A stretch of 64,000 nt of DNA from Anaerolineaceae bacterium (GTDB lineage Bacteria > Chloroflexota > Anaerolineae > Anaerolineales > Anaerolineaceae): positions 62,001-126,000 of the forward strand of contig JAJUGU010000001.1 of assembly GCA_029265815.1 (NCBI GenBank), in the 5' to 3' direction. This document shows positions 16,328 to 25,052 of this stretch, one piece after another. The first letter of the stretch is position 1. Each line of letters starts with the position of its first letter. A program made the translations under genes and the position numbers. A model generated the notes under the pieces. The model did no database searches. It worked only from the letters and a program-made list of their open reading frames with translations, and had not been told where the DNA came from.

Positions 16328-18010
16328 TTACTCGATGGAAATAATCAATTGATAATGCGGTTGTCCGCCATTGTGCACTTCAACCTCGTGATCGGGATAC
16401 TTCTCCTCGATCTTTTCAGAGATTTCAGCCACTTCTTCTTCAGTGATATTCGAGCCGTAAAAGAGGGTGACTCGTTCCCGCATTTCCATATCGGTTTTTT
16501 CAAGCAGGTCCAAACAGGTTTCCAATACAGTATTACCAGAAACCACCAGTGTTCCATTGAGCAATCCTATGATCTTTCCTTCTTCTACTTCCACACCATT
16601 GATTTCGACCGAGCGGGTAGCTGTTGTTATTTCACCGCAGTCGGCTTCATCAAGAGAATCGTTCATGTCTTCAACGATTTGATCAAAATCCCCATCGGGA
16701 TTCCATCTCAAGATTGCCGAAATACCCTGTGAAATATTCTTTGTCGGAATAACTGCGACATTTTTTACGCTGAGAGCTTTGGCAGAATTGGCTGCAAGAA
16801 TGACATTTTTGTTGTTGGGTAGAATGATCACCTTGTCAGTGGGAAGATCCTCAAAAGACTTTAGGATTTCTTCGATGCTTGGATTCATCGTTTGCCCGCC
16901 CGTGACAATGGCAGCTGCTCCCTGGCTTACAAAGATTTGTGATAAACCAGGGCCAGGAGAAACGGAAACCACAGCGATGGATCCGGGTGTAATTTCCTTG
17001 ATATCAAGCTCTTTTTTCTTAGCTTCAATGCGTTTCATTTGATCACGAAGATCTTCTTTATAGATTTTCGAGATCTGGCCCATTGATTTAATCAATGCTT
17101 CTGGTTCATCTTGCTTCGATTCCTCGGTGTGGATGTGCATGCGGTACAGTCCATCGCCTTCACCGACCTGGATCGAGGTTCCAATTTTACCAAGGTCGTT
17201 ATAAAAGGCTTCCAGATCAAGTTTGTCATGGGGCGTGAAATCAATCACCACCTCAACGTCTTGTCCGTCTTCCACTACATCCATTGTTTCAGCAAATTTG
17301 ATGGATGAAAGATCTTTGATTACAATCGTTCCTTCGTCGAGAGGAAGCTTTTGAATCAGGCGCTGCATCCCTTCGAAAAGAAAGAATAAGCCTTTACCAC
17401 CACTATCTACCACTCCAGCTGTTTTTAAAATTGGAAGGAGTTCAGGGGTGTATTTGACTGATTCATCAGCCGTTTTTACTGCAACATCCAGGATCTCAAC
17501 CAGATCCGATGATCTGGTAACGCAACTTTCAACCGCCAATGAGACATCTTTGATCACCGTGAGGATCGTTCCCTCAACTGGGCGTACAACGCCTTTGTAT
17601 GCGGTGTTACGACTTTCGGAGAGGGCGCGGCTGAGAATTTGAGCATCCATTTCAGGGAGGTTATCTAACACTCTGGCAAAACCACGCCAGATTTGCGATA
17701 GGATGACCCCTGAATTACCACGTGCCCCCATCAAGGCTCCTTGTGCGACATCTTTTGCCACTTTACCAATATTTGTTTCTTCAGAGTTGGCAATTTCATT
17801 ATATGCAGCCTGCATGGTGAGCAGCATATTGGTACCGGTATCTCCATCGGGTACAGGAAAAACGTTGAGGGAGTTTACAAGCTGCTGGTTAGCTTTAAGC
17901 CACCTTAACGCGGCTTCAACGAGTTTTTTTAAATCCTGTCCGTTAATGGTATTGTAAGAACTTGATTGGCTGGTCAAAGTTGGCTCCGTGTGCGTCTTCT
18001 GATTGATCAT
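16328..18010 (-). CDS. fakA: Fatty acid kinase catalytic subunit (DAK2/YloV)
   Basis: Protein of 560 aa with an N-terminal DhaL/DAK2 kinase domain containing VPDGDTGTNM (metal-ATP site, about residues 53-62) and GARGNSGVILSQ. A central domain and a C-terminal DegV-like FakA domain (from about residue 330, including VSVSPGPGL, GGQTMNPS and ILPNNKNV) follow. FakA phosphorylates fatty acids held by FakB, giving acyl phosphate for PlsX/PlsY phospholipid synthesis; plsX is at 45080-46072 in this window. A GGA ribosome site precedes the ATG. It lies between asp23 (23 nt upstream) and fakB (3 nt downstream). Confidence 0.93.
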   Translation of the reverse strand: MINQKTHTEPTLTSQSSSYNTINGQDLKKLVEAALRWLKANQQLVNSLNVFPVPDGDTGTNMLLTMQAAYNEIANSEETNIGKVAKDVAQGALMGARGNSGVILSQIWRGFARVLDNLPEMDAQILSRALSESRNTAYKGVVRPVEGTILTVIKDVSLAVESCVTRSSDLVEILDVAVKTADESVKYTPELLPILKTAGVVDSGGKGLFFLFEGMQRLIQKLPLDEGTIVIKDLSSIKFAETMDVVEDGQDVEVVIDFTPHDKLDLEAFYNDLGKIGTSIQVGEGDGLYRMHIHTEESKQDEPEALIKSMGQISKIYKEDLRDQMKRIEAKKKELDIKEITPGSIAVVSVSPGPGLSQIFVSQGAAAIVTGGQTMNPSIEEILKSFEDLPTDKVIILPNNKNVILAANSAKALSVKNVAVIPTKNISQGISAILRWNPDGDFDQIVEDMNDSLDEADCGEITTATRSVEINGVEVEEGKIIGLLNGTLVVSGNTVLETCLDLLEKTDMEMRERVTLFYGSNITEEEVAEISEKIEEKYPDHEVEVHNGGQPHYQLIISIE

Positions 18011-18033
18011 TTTTTATCCAGTAATTGTTGACA

Positions 18034-18390
18034 TTAATCAGTGTTGCTGATCCTGAGGCCACGTACATGAACGTTAACCTCTTTTACAGTCAAACCCGTT
18101 GTCTTTTCAATTTGATACTTCACGAACTCTGAAACGTTGTCAGCAACACTCTTAATACGAGTGCCGTATTCTATGATGAGATACAAATCAATTGTTACCG
18201 AAGTATTATCAAAGAATACATCAACACCAAGGATCGGATCCTTGGTTAAAACATGTGATAAACCTGAAGCCAGATTCTTGCTCGCCAGCCCAACAATTCC
18301 ATAGGATTCAAGAGCTGATTGGCTGGCAATCGAGGCTATTGAACGGTGGGAGATGTAAATGCTGCCGATCGGATTGTCTGATGGGTTCAT
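18034..18390 (-). CDS. Asp23/Gls24 (YloU) family protein
   Basis: Protein of 118 aa. GSIYISHRSIASIASQSA at the N-terminus, then DLYLIIEYGTRI and VNVHVRGLRI, match the Asp23/Gls24/YloU family. In Bacillota these small proteins are envelope-stress or membrane-associated and are encoded directly before fakA, as here. No membrane segment is visible. First gene of the asp23-fakA-fakB-recG-coaD series, divergent from rpmB. Confidence 0.88.
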   Translation of the reverse strand: MNPSDNPIGSIYISHRSIASIASQSALESYGIVGLASKNLASGLSHVLTKDPILGVDVFFDNTSVTIDLYLIIEYGTRIKSVADNVSEFVKYQIEKTTGLTVKEVNVHVRGLRISNTD

Positions 18391-18525
18391 ATCGTTGTCC
18401 TTGGTTTAATAACCATGATTCTTGTAAAAAGATACGGTCTATGATACAATTTCGTCCGGTGTTCAAAAGAACATTGAACTCTATTTTACCTAATTAAGCA
18501 ATAGTTGTCAGGAAAGGAAATTTCA

Positions 18526-18708
18526 ATGGCGAAGTGTGATAATTGCGGCAAGACTACGACTTTTGGCCATAACCGAAGCTTTTCATTACGCGCGACCAAT
18601 CGTACGTTCAAGCCTAACCTCCAAAAAGTCACCATTGTTGAGAATGGACAAAAAGTGCAGAAAACACTCTGCGCCAAGTGCATTCGCTCGATGGTAAAAA
18701 GTTCCTAA
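18526..18708 (+). CDS. rpmB: Ribosomal protein L28, zinc (C+) form
   Basis: Protein of 60 aa in the large ribosomal subunit. It begins MAKCDNCGKTTTFGHNRS and has C4/C7 and C49/C52, the two CxxC pairs of the zinc-binding form. The ATG at 18526 follows AAAGGA; an in-frame TTG seven codons upstream is not needed and lies before the ribosome site. The gene stands alone, divergent from asp23 and convergent with rpe, the same orientation as in Bacillus. Because zinc and zinc-free L28 forms can coexist and be zinc-regulated, a second copy elsewhere is possible. Confidence 0.95.
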   Translation: MAKCDNCGKTTTFGHNRSFSLRATNRTFKPNLQKVTIVENGQKVQKTLCAKCIRSMVKSS

Positions 18709-18730
18709 TCATCACAAATGCTTCAAATTA

Positions 18731-18757
18731 ATTACGGCAATTGCCGTAATTTTTTTA
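18731..18757 (+). terminator. Terminator after rpmB
   Basis: A perfect 20-nt palindrome (18731-18750, attacggcaa/ttgccgtaat) is followed by seven Ts. The T tract runs into the rpe stop codon. The left side is A/T rich, so it may also end rpe transcripts. Confidence 0.85.
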
Positions 18758-19417
18758 TTTAACAAGAGCCTGTCGCAAATCGTAAACGCCAGCGGTGATT
18801 CCTTTTGGGTGGCCGAAGATCGCAGTAGCGCTGACAAAAGCATTAGCACCAGCCTGACAAACGTTGGTGATATTAGATGCAGAGATTCCACCATCGACTT
18901 CAAGATGAATATTATCCTTATTTTTTCCAATCAGTTCTGAAATTGCTTGGATTTTCTTTGTCATTTCTGGAATAAAAACCTGTCCTGAAAAACCAGGGTT
19001 TACAGTCATCACGAGAATCAGGTCAACAAAATCAAGCATAGGTTCAATCATAAGATGGGAAGTACCAGGGTTGAGTGCAACGCCTGCTTTGCATCCTAAA
19101 TCTCGGATGAGTTGCACCGTCCGGTGGATATTGGGATTAGCTTCTGGGTGAATCGTAATAACTGATGCACCGGCATTAAAAAAGTCCCTTACCATTGTTT
19201 CTGGTTTTTCAACCATCAAGTGGCAATCCAATGGTAAATTAGTAATCTTGCGGCAGTGTTCTACAATAAAAGGTCCCATAGTCAGGTTTGGAACAAAATG
19301 CCCGTCCATAACATCGATATGAATCCAGTCAACTCCTGCCTGCTCACACTCGAGTATTTGTTGTTCTAATCGAGAAAAATTTGCCGAAAGGATTGACGCT
19401 GAGATGATTTTTTCCAT
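18755..19417 (-). CDS. rpe: Ribulose-phosphate 3-epimerase
   Basis: Protein of 220 aa, the normal length, interconverting ribulose 5-phosphate and xylulose 5-phosphate in the pentose phosphate pathway. TIM-barrel motifs SASILSANF, HIDVMDGHFVPN, LDCHLMVEKPE, MTVNPGFSGQ and VDGGIS carry the metal ligands and the phosphate site. The ATG at 19415-19417 lies 5 nt after the kinase stop, behind a GTGAG site. A 36-codon extension upstream is merely the kinase 3' end read in another frame. It is coupled to the PknB-like kinase, the same neighbour as in many Gram-positives. Confidence 0.96.
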   Translation of the reverse strand: MEKIISASILSANFSRLEQQILECEQAGVDWIHIDVMDGHFVPNLTMGPFIVEHCRKITNLPLDCHLMVEKPETMVRDFFNAGASVITIHPEANPNIHRTVQLIRDLGCKAGVALNPGTSHLMIEPMLDFVDLILVMTVNPGFSGQVFIPEMTKKIQAISELIGKNKDNIHLEVDGGISASNITNVCQAGANAFVSATAIFGHPKGITAGVYDLRQALVK

Positions 19418-19422
19418 CTTAC

Positions 19423-20484
19423 TCACTTTAGAAAAGGACTGATTTTGAACCATACGTAAAGCCAAAAAGGGATCAACCCACCGACCGCCAACAAGGCAAG
19501 CAATTCTAGCCAGATAATTTTCCAATCGACATTAGTTTTCTTCTCATAAGTATAATCTTCAGTGGTAATTGGCGGAACGAAAGACCGCTGAGTTTCTTGA
19601 ACGGCTCCTTCTGTGGGCAGGGCAGAGGTGATTGAAAAATACCCTTCCGGTTGGTCCTGAAATTTCATTAAAACGTGGCCCAATTGATCTGCCGTGCGGT
19701 ATCTGGCAGATGGTTCTTTTGCTAGAATTTTCAAAATGATCTGATCTAATTCTGATGGGATTTCTGGGACGATGCTGCTTGGCTCTAGCGGCTCTTGAGT
19801 TTGATGCAGGCGAGTTAGTTCATCGATAGAATCAGCATTGAAGGGTAATTGTCCGGTCAACATCTCATACATGACGACACCAAGCGAATAGACATCTGAT
19901 GCTGGAGATGGGGCTTCTCCAAGGGCTTGTTCGGGTGAAAAATACTGAGGTGACCCCCAAACCACTTCTGATCGGTACTCGTTTGACACCGACGATAATG
20001 CACGGGCGATTCCAAAGTCGGTAATTTTCAGACGCTGGTCGCGAGAAATGAGCATATTATGGGGTTTTACATCACAATGAACAATTCCAGCACGATGCGC
20101 GTAGCCGAGACCCGCACACGCTTGAATCATCAAATGGATTCCCTCAAAGATTGGATAATGCTTTTTTTCCATGATCTTTGTTTTCAAGTCAGTTCCGGCT
20201 ACATATTCCATCACGATGAATACGCCAACCGGGTCTATGCCAAAATCATGAACAGTTACAATATTAGGGTGAGATAGATTGGCCGCTGCTTTTGCTTCTT
20301 GCTTGAAGCGCTCGCGAAATTCCTCATCTTCAGAAAAATCCTCACGGAGGAGTTTAATGGCAACGGGTCGTTCAAGCATCTGGTCATACCCCTTGTAAAC
20401 AAGGGCCATGCCACCTTTACCAACCTGATGGATAAGGCGATAACGGTTTCCAAGGATTGAATTGCTCAATTCATTTTCAGTCAT
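19423..20484 (-). CDS. PknB-like Ser/Thr protein kinase with C-terminal membrane anchor
   Basis: Protein of 353 aa. The Hanks-type kinase domain (about residues 14-285) has GKGGMA (22-27), VAIKLL (K44), HCDVKPHNML with catalytic D138, DFGIA (156-160) and SPQYFSPEQ. One hydrophobic helix (about 326-350) precedes a tail of only a few residues, so there is no PASTA or other outside sensor domain. The ATG at 20482-20484 is preferred over one three codons upstream, because the -10 TATAAT overlaps that earlier ATG. HRD is HCD here. It is coupled to rpe. In Bacillota the prkC-rsgA-rpe order is typical; RsgA is missing here. Confidence 0.93.
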   Translation of the reverse strand: MTENELSNSILGNRYRLIHQVGKGGMALVYKGYDQMLERPVAIKLLREDFSEDEEFRERFKQEAKAAANLSHPNIVTVHDFGIDPVGVFIVMEYVAGTDLKTKIMEKKHYPIFEGIHLMIQACAGLGYAHRAGIVHCDVKPHNMLISRDQRLKITDFGIARALSSVSNEYRSEVVWGSPQYFSPEQALGEAPSPASDVYSLGVVMYEMLTGQLPFNADSIDELTRLHQTQEPLEPSSIVPEIPSELDQIILKILAKEPSARYRTADQLGHVLMKFQDQPEGYFSITSALPTEGAVQETQRSFVPPITTEDYTYEKKTNVDWKIIWLELLALLAVGGLIPFWLYVWFKISPFLK

Positions 20485-20491
20485 TATTGGC

Positions 20492-20500
20492 ATTATATCA
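20492..20500 (-). promoter_or_regulatory. Extended -10 promoter of the kinase-rpe unit (possibly leaderless)
   Basis: On the minus strand TGATATAAT is a perfect extended -10. Seven bases separate it from the ATG at 20484, so the transcript would begin at or next to the start codon. No Shine-Dalgarno sequence precedes that ATG. Confidence 0.55.
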
Positions 20501-20524
20501 TGCCTAAAAGTTGTTTCATTCGTA

Positions 20525-20530
20525 TATAAT
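20525..20530 (+). promoter_or_regulatory. -10 box of the Ca2+/H+ exchanger gene (possibly leaderless)
   Basis: A perfect TATAAT is followed by 8 nt and then ATG at 20539, with no ribosome site. The predicted start of transcription falls within two or three bases of the ATG. It faces the kinase promoter across about 30 bp. Confidence 0.5.
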
Positions 20531-20538
20531 TATTGGTC

Positions 20539-21621
20539 ATGAAAACAATTATTCGATTCTTCACTAACAAGCCATTAAATTTATTACTGTTTACATTTCC
20601 ATTTGCGATTGCAGGATCGTTCATGGAATGGGACGCGATCATCTTATTCAGTCTTTCTGCTGCAGGCGTTGTGCCATTGGCTGGTTTGATAGGCGAATCT
20701 ACTGAAGGGCTTGCATCCCATACTGGCCCTCGTACTGGAGGGTTGATTAACGCAACGCTGGGAAATGCAGCTGAGTTGATTATTACATTGTTTGCGATTA
20801 AGAAGGGTCTTCTTGAATTAGTAAAAGCCTCGATTACTGGATCGATTATCGGGAATTTACTGTTTGTATTGGGTATGTCGATTTTCCTTGGCGGATTAAA
20901 GAACGGAATTCAGAAATTTGATAAACGCCATACCGTAAATAACACAATATTACTCGCTATCGCAATGATAGGTTTGATTACACCATCATTATTCAGTCAT
21001 TCAACTGCGTCTGGTCTGGATATAAAGGTTGAGACACTTAGTCTATGTGTTGCTGGGGTGATGATCTTGCTGTATGTCAGCGGAATCATCTTTTCACTTA
21101 AATCAAAATCATCTGTCTCGATGGCAGTAGATATCCAGGAATCTCCAACTTATCACGGGTGGAGTATTTCAAAATCAATTTTGGTTCTTGCAATAGCTAC
21201 CGGTGGGATCGTGTGGTTAAGTGAGATTCTTGTTGGAAGTGTTGAAGCAGTTGTTGTAGGCTCTGGAATATCGGAATTCTTTTTGGGTATCATTCTTGTA
21301 CCCATCATCGGCAACGTTGCAGAACATCTAGTGGCAATTACAGTTGCAATAAAAAACAAGATGGAACTGAGTATGGAAATTGCGGTATCATCAAGTCTGC
21401 AGATTGCCCTTTTTGTATCCCCAGTGCTCGTTTTTATCAGCTTGATCATGGGTAATCCACTGACACTTGTTTTCAACCAGTTTGAATTGGCTGCATTAAT
21501 AGCAACTGTATTAGTGAGTTATTTCGTGGCTGCTGACGGAGAATCCAACTGGCTTGAGGGCGCAGCTCTATTGGCTGTGTATATCATTTTTGGTTTGGCT
21601 TTCTTTATTTTCCCGGTCTAA
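20539..21621 (+). CDS. Ca2+/H+ antiporter, CAX/CaCA family
   Basis: Membrane protein of 360 aa with about eleven hydrophobic helices in two homologous halves. The signature repeats GPRTGGLINATLGNAAELII (first half) and IGNVAEHLVAITVAIKNKME (second half) carry the acidic and Asn residues of the ion site of cation/Ca2+ exchangers. It probably exports Ca2+ in exchange for protons. GESTEGLASHTG just before the first repeat is also typical of CAX proteins. The ATG lies directly behind a -10 box; a TTG two codons upstream is less likely. The next gene starts 1 nt after its stop. Confidence 0.92.
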   Translation: MKTIIRFFTNKPLNLLLFTFPFAIAGSFMEWDAIILFSLSAAGVVPLAGLIGESTEGLASHTGPRTGGLINATLGNAAELIITLFAIKKGLLELVKASITGSIIGNLLFVLGMSIFLGGLKNGIQKFDKRHTVNNTILLAIAMIGLITPSLFSHSTASGLDIKVETLSLCVAGVMILLYVSGIIFSLKSKSSVSMAVDIQESPTYHGWSISKSILVLAIATGGIVWLSEILVGSVEAVVVGSGISEFFLGIILVPIIGNVAEHLVAITVAIKNKMELSMEIAVSSSLQIALFVSPVLVFISLIMGNPLTLVFNQFELAALIATVLVSYFVAADGESNWLEGAALLAVYIIFGLAFFIFPV

Positions 21622-21622
21622 G

Positions 21623-22108
21623 ATGACGTTGAAAAAGAATAAGGAATTGTTTTCGAAAAAAGCGCTTGTTGGGGCAGTCATTGTCTCGATGTTACTCCTG
21701 TTTTACTATGTGCTATTGTTGAATGGATTAACCTATTCCACCCGGCTGGCTACAACCCCTAAGGCCAATTTAACTGTAATAGCTGCAGGATCGATTCCAA
21801 CACCTGATTTGAGTCTATTAACAATGACTCCCACAGCCACCATTCCCTCATCGGAGGTGGTGGATGGAATTTCTTCGCAAAAATTCGTGAAAATTCAAGG
21901 AACTGGCGGGGCGGGATTACGAATCCGCAGTGAACCTGGTACAAATACAGAAGTTATGTTTTTGGCTAACGAATCAGAGGTTTTTCTTGTAATAGGGGGA
22001 CCTGAAACCGTTGATGGTTTACTCTGGTGGAAATTAGCTACCCCTTATGATGAAAATCGTCAGGGATGGGCTGCAGCGGATTACCTTGTGGCAATAGCTG
22101 ATGATTAA
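21623..22108 (+). CDS. Membrane-anchored protein with C-terminal SH3-like domain
   Basis: Protein of 161 aa. A basic N-terminus is followed by one membrane helix (about residues 14-36), a Thr/Pro/Ser-rich linker (about 45-85), then a bacterial SH3 domain (about 90-157: VKIQGTGGAGLRIRSEPGTN ... WWKLATPYDENRQGWAAADYL). Such domains sit outside the membrane and often bind cell-wall or protein ligands. The ATG at 21623 follows the exchanger stop by one base, so the two are probably coupled; a longer in-frame start inside the exchanger gene has no support. Function otherwise unknown. Confidence 0.8.
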   Translation: MTLKKNKELFSKKALVGAVIVSMLLLFYYVLLLNGLTYSTRLATTPKANLTVIAAGSIPTPDLSLLTMTPTATIPSSEVVDGISSQKFVKIQGTGGAGLRIRSEPGTNTEVMFLANESEVFLVIGGPETVDGLLWWKLATPYDENRQGWAAADYLVAIADD

Positions 22109-22226
22109 TATCTACAAAAAACAATTTTGAAAGCGTTTCTATTCGATTTTGTAATAATTGCATAAAAATAACGGGTGTAAAATAATCTGCAAGGATTTAA
22201 TCAATTGCTAGGATGTGATTGCTGAT

Positions 22227-24116
22227 ATGAATAGTGGAACACCAGAAACCAGATCCATGACTCATCCATTGGATAGCCGTGAAGGGTTATCTCAACTACC
22301 TTCTGGTACAGTATTGATGAATCGTTACCAAATTCAGGATGTTGTAGGAATTGGTGGGATGGGATCTGTGTATCGTGCAAGAGATTTGCATTTTCCGAAT
22401 GTTTTAAAACTGGTCGCGGTCAAGGAAATGATCAATTCAGCGCCAGACCCTCTTGTTCGAAAAACCATTGTGCAAAACTTTGAGCGAGAAGCCAATATTC
22501 TGGTGACGCTCAATCATCCTGCAATTCCAAAGATATTTGACTTCTTCACTTTTGAAGAACGATCATACCTCGTTCTAGAATTCATTAACGGCCTGGATCT
22601 AGAAGCCATACTTAAGCGATCGCCTGAACCGATACGAGAAGATCAGATGATCATTTGGGCGATCGAGATCTGCGATGTTCTTGAGTATCTTCATAACCAT
22701 AAACCTGAACCAATCATTTTTCGCGATGTAAAACCATCCAATATCATGATCAATCAGCAGAATCATGTAGTGGTGGTTGATTTTGGCATCGCTAAAGTAT
22801 TTAAGTTTGGACAAAAAGGAACCATGATCGGGACGGAGGGCTATTCCCCTCCAGAACAGTATAGGGGTGAAGCTACCCCTCAGACAGATGTGTATGCGCT
22901 TGGAGCAACGATGCACCACCTTCTAACGCATCGAGATCCAAGACTTGAAGCTCCTTTCTCCTTTGCAGATCGGCCTATTCGGTCAATTAATTCGGCTGTA
23001 TCACCTGAATTAGAGTTGATCGTAAAGACAGCCTTGCAGTATAAACCTGAGGAACGTTTTCCAACTGCTGCTGCAATGCGGGATTCGCTGGTTTTACTGG
23101 CAAAAAAGACGGGGGCTCTATCGCGAGTGAACTCTGGATCTTTGTTGATGAAAGAACAAACTGTTAAACCGGTCTGGCAGTTTGCTTTTGAAGACGAGAT
23201 CAGGGGTTCTGCAACGATCGAACGAGGAATATTATACGCTGGAGCGTATGATAACAACCTCTATGCATTAGATGCTACCAAGGGGCAATTCCTGTGGAAA
23301 TATCCGGTCAATGGTGGCGTTATTTCGAAACCGTTAATTGCCGAAGGTCAATTATTGTTTGGAAGTGAAGATGGGAAACTTTATTCACTTCAACCAGCGA
23401 CTGGCAGGAAGAATTGGGAGTTTACAACTGGCGCACCAATACGAAGTTCACCAAAGTATTCAGAAGGTCATGTCTTTTTTGGCTCTGACGATAAGAATTT
23501 TTATGCTGTGAACATCACTACTAATAGAAAAAGCTGGGCGATCCCAACCGAAGGTGCAATCAGGTCCACTCCATTTCTAGGCACAGATTTACTCTACTTT
23601 GGATGTGAATCTAATGAATTTGTTTGTGCTGATTTTCGTGGTCAGGTTAAATGGCGTTTTTGGACGAAACGTCCAGTAACATCCTCACCGATTGTTGCGG
23701 AAGGGATCGTTTATTTTGCTTCTCTGGATGGAATTTTCTATGCTCTGGATGCCAAATCAGGCTGGGTAGTCTGGAGATTCAGGATGGGTAAAGGTTCGAT
23801 TTCCAGCCCATCAATTTCTAATGATTATGTATTCGTAGGATCAGCGGATGGCTATATTTATTGTGTGGAAAGGGCCAGCGCCCGAGAAATTTGGCGATTT
23901 AAGACGGATCATCAAGTAAGCGGTTCCCCTCTCGTTTACAAGGATGCTATTTATTGCGGCTCAGCAGATGGAAACTTCTACTGCATCGATATTAAGTCTG
24001 GAAGACAGCGGTGGAAATATACTACCGGTGGGCCAATTACTGGTACTCCTACTGCGTTAAATGATGTGATCTATATCGGTTCGGCAGATCATAATATGTA
24101 TGCGTTCATGGCATAG
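22227..24116 (+). CDS. Ser/Thr protein kinase fused to a PQQ-type beta-propeller
   Basis: Protein of 629 aa with two parts. The kinase domain (about residues 33-300) has GIGGMGSVYRA (41-51), VAVKE (K66), FRDVKPSNIM (catalytic D167; Phe replaces the His of HRD), DFGIAK (185-190) and EGYSPPEQY. From about 315 to the end come at least seven repeats of about 40 residues of the form YAGAYDNNLYALDATKG, each with a GS(A/E)DG turn and a WxF/WKY strand, which is a PQQ/pyrrolo-quinoline-like beta-propeller. There is no membrane helix, so it should be soluble. A GTG four codons upstream is possible; neither start has a well-spaced ribosome site. First gene of a six-gene signalling operon. Confidence 0.92.
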   Translation: MNSGTPETRSMTHPLDSREGLSQLPSGTVLMNRYQIQDVVGIGGMGSVYRARDLHFPNVLKLVAVKEMINSAPDPLVRKTIVQNFEREANILVTLNHPAIPKIFDFFTFEERSYLVLEFINGLDLEAILKRSPEPIREDQMIIWAIEICDVLEYLHNHKPEPIIFRDVKPSNIMINQQNHVVVVDFGIAKVFKFGQKGTMIGTEGYSPPEQYRGEATPQTDVYALGATMHHLLTHRDPRLEAPFSFADRPIRSINSAVSPELELIVKTALQYKPEERFPTAAAMRDSLVLLAKKTGALSRVNSGSLLMKEQTVKPVWQFAFEDEIRGSATIERGILYAGAYDNNLYALDATKGQFLWKYPVNGGVISKPLIAEGQLLFGSEDGKLYSLQPATGRKNWEFTTGAPIRSSPKYSEGHVFFGSDDKNFYAVNITTNRKSWAIPTEGAIRSTPFLGTDLLYFGCESNEFVCADFRGQVKWRFWTKRPVTSSPIVAEGIVYFASLDGIFYALDAKSGWVVWRFRMGKGSISSPSISNDYVFVGSADGYIYCVERASAREIWRFKTDHQVSGSPLVYKDAIYCGSADGNFYCIDIKSGRQRWKYTTGGPITGTPTALNDVIYIGSADHNMYAFMA

Positions 24117-24137
24117 TTGCCTGAACGCGGAGGTTGT

Positions 24138-25043
24138 ATGGCAAAATTCCTGGAAAAGCTGTTTAAAAAAGATGTACAGAAGAAAACACATGTCGATATG
24201 ATTCAAACCACGCCGTTAACCGAAGAACAATTACATCCTGCAGGTGCAAATCAAATGACAATCAGACCTGCCCAGCTTATTATTGGCTGTGGTCAATCAG
24301 TGGGGCTTCAACGTGATCATAATGAAGATGCCCTTTTCACTCTCACAAGTGTAATTGCTGATGGACACGGTGATCACCCCTTTGGACTGGTGATCGTTGC
24401 TGATGGGATGGGAGGGCACCGGAATGGCGAAATTGCTTCTGGTGTCAGCGCACGTGCAGTTGCAAAACTTGTTCTGAATAAGATTTACTCTCATTTTCTG
24501 GATTATCAGGAGACTCCGATCGATGAGAGTATTCAGGAAATCCTTGAAGATTCAATAAATGAAGCGCAGAAAGCAGTCGTTCATTATGCTCCTGGCGGAG
24601 GAACAACGCTAACCATTGGTTTGATACTTGGCGAACAAGTAACTATTGGCCATGTCGGCGATAGCCGAGCATATTTTATTTATTCAGACGGCCGGCTTCA
24701 AAAGCTGACGAAAGATCATTCGCTAGTACAAAGGATGGTTGATCTTGAGGAAATTACTGAAGCTGAGGCTATGGTGCATCCTCAAAAAAATGTGCTTCTC
24801 AAAGCTATTGGGCAACCCGAACCATTTCGCCCTGATATCCAAACTCATCAGTTACCGCACGGTGGAAAACTTCTTCTCTGCAGCGATGGCTTGTGGGGTG
24901 TTGTTTCTGAACTGGATATATTTCGAATTATTAACTCTGAAAAAGATCCAATATTAATTTGTAATCATTTGGTGGAAGCTGCCAATGAGGCAGGAGGACC
25001 AGATAATATCAGTGTCATCCTGGTTGATTTTTCAGGAATATAA
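24138..25043 (+). CDS. PP2C-type Ser/Thr protein phosphatase
   Basis: Protein of 301 aa. After about 50 variable residues comes a PP2C catalytic domain: GLQRDHNEDALF (56-67), VADGMGGHRNGE (87-98), GGGTTLTIGL, GHVGDSRAY, LLCSDGLWGV and GGPDNISVILVDF. The metal-binding Asp residues are present. It should dephosphorylate targets of the neighbouring kinase. The ATG at 24138 follows GGAGG by 5 nt; a TTG seven codons upstream is rejected. It sits 21 nt after the kinase and 9 nt before the J-domain gene. Confidence 0.95.
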   Translation: MAKFLEKLFKKDVQKKTHVDMIQTTPLTEEQLHPAGANQMTIRPAQLIIGCGQSVGLQRDHNEDALFTLTSVIADGHGDHPFGLVIVADGMGGHRNGEIASGVSARAVAKLVLNKIYSHFLDYQETPIDESIQEILEDSINEAQKAVVHYAPGGGTTLTIGLILGEQVTIGHVGDSRAYFIYSDGRLQKLTKDHSLVQRMVDLEEITEAEAMVHPQKNVLLKAIGQPEPFRPDIQTHQLPHGGKLLLCSDGLWGVVSELDIFRIINSEKDPILICNHLVEAANEAGGPDNISVILVDFSGI

Positions 25044-25052
25044 GGAGTTATG

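Noticed and set aside
16349-16732. 127-codon open frame opposite fakA
   Set aside because: Phe/Asp/Ser-rich reading of the antisense of a well-supported gene, with no start signals.
19418-19525. 36-codon extension of rpe into the kinase gene
   Set aside because: It is the kinase 3' end read in another frame; rpe similarity and the GTGAG site begin at 19417.
22599-23257. Two minus-strand open frames opposite the kinase-propeller gene
   Set aside because: The coding strand carries clear kinase motifs; the antisense frames have no recognisable domain or ribosome site.
23150-24116. Tandem repeat-like DNA in the 3' half of the kinase gene
   Set aside because: The similarity is at protein level, from beta-propeller blades, not a DNA repeat.
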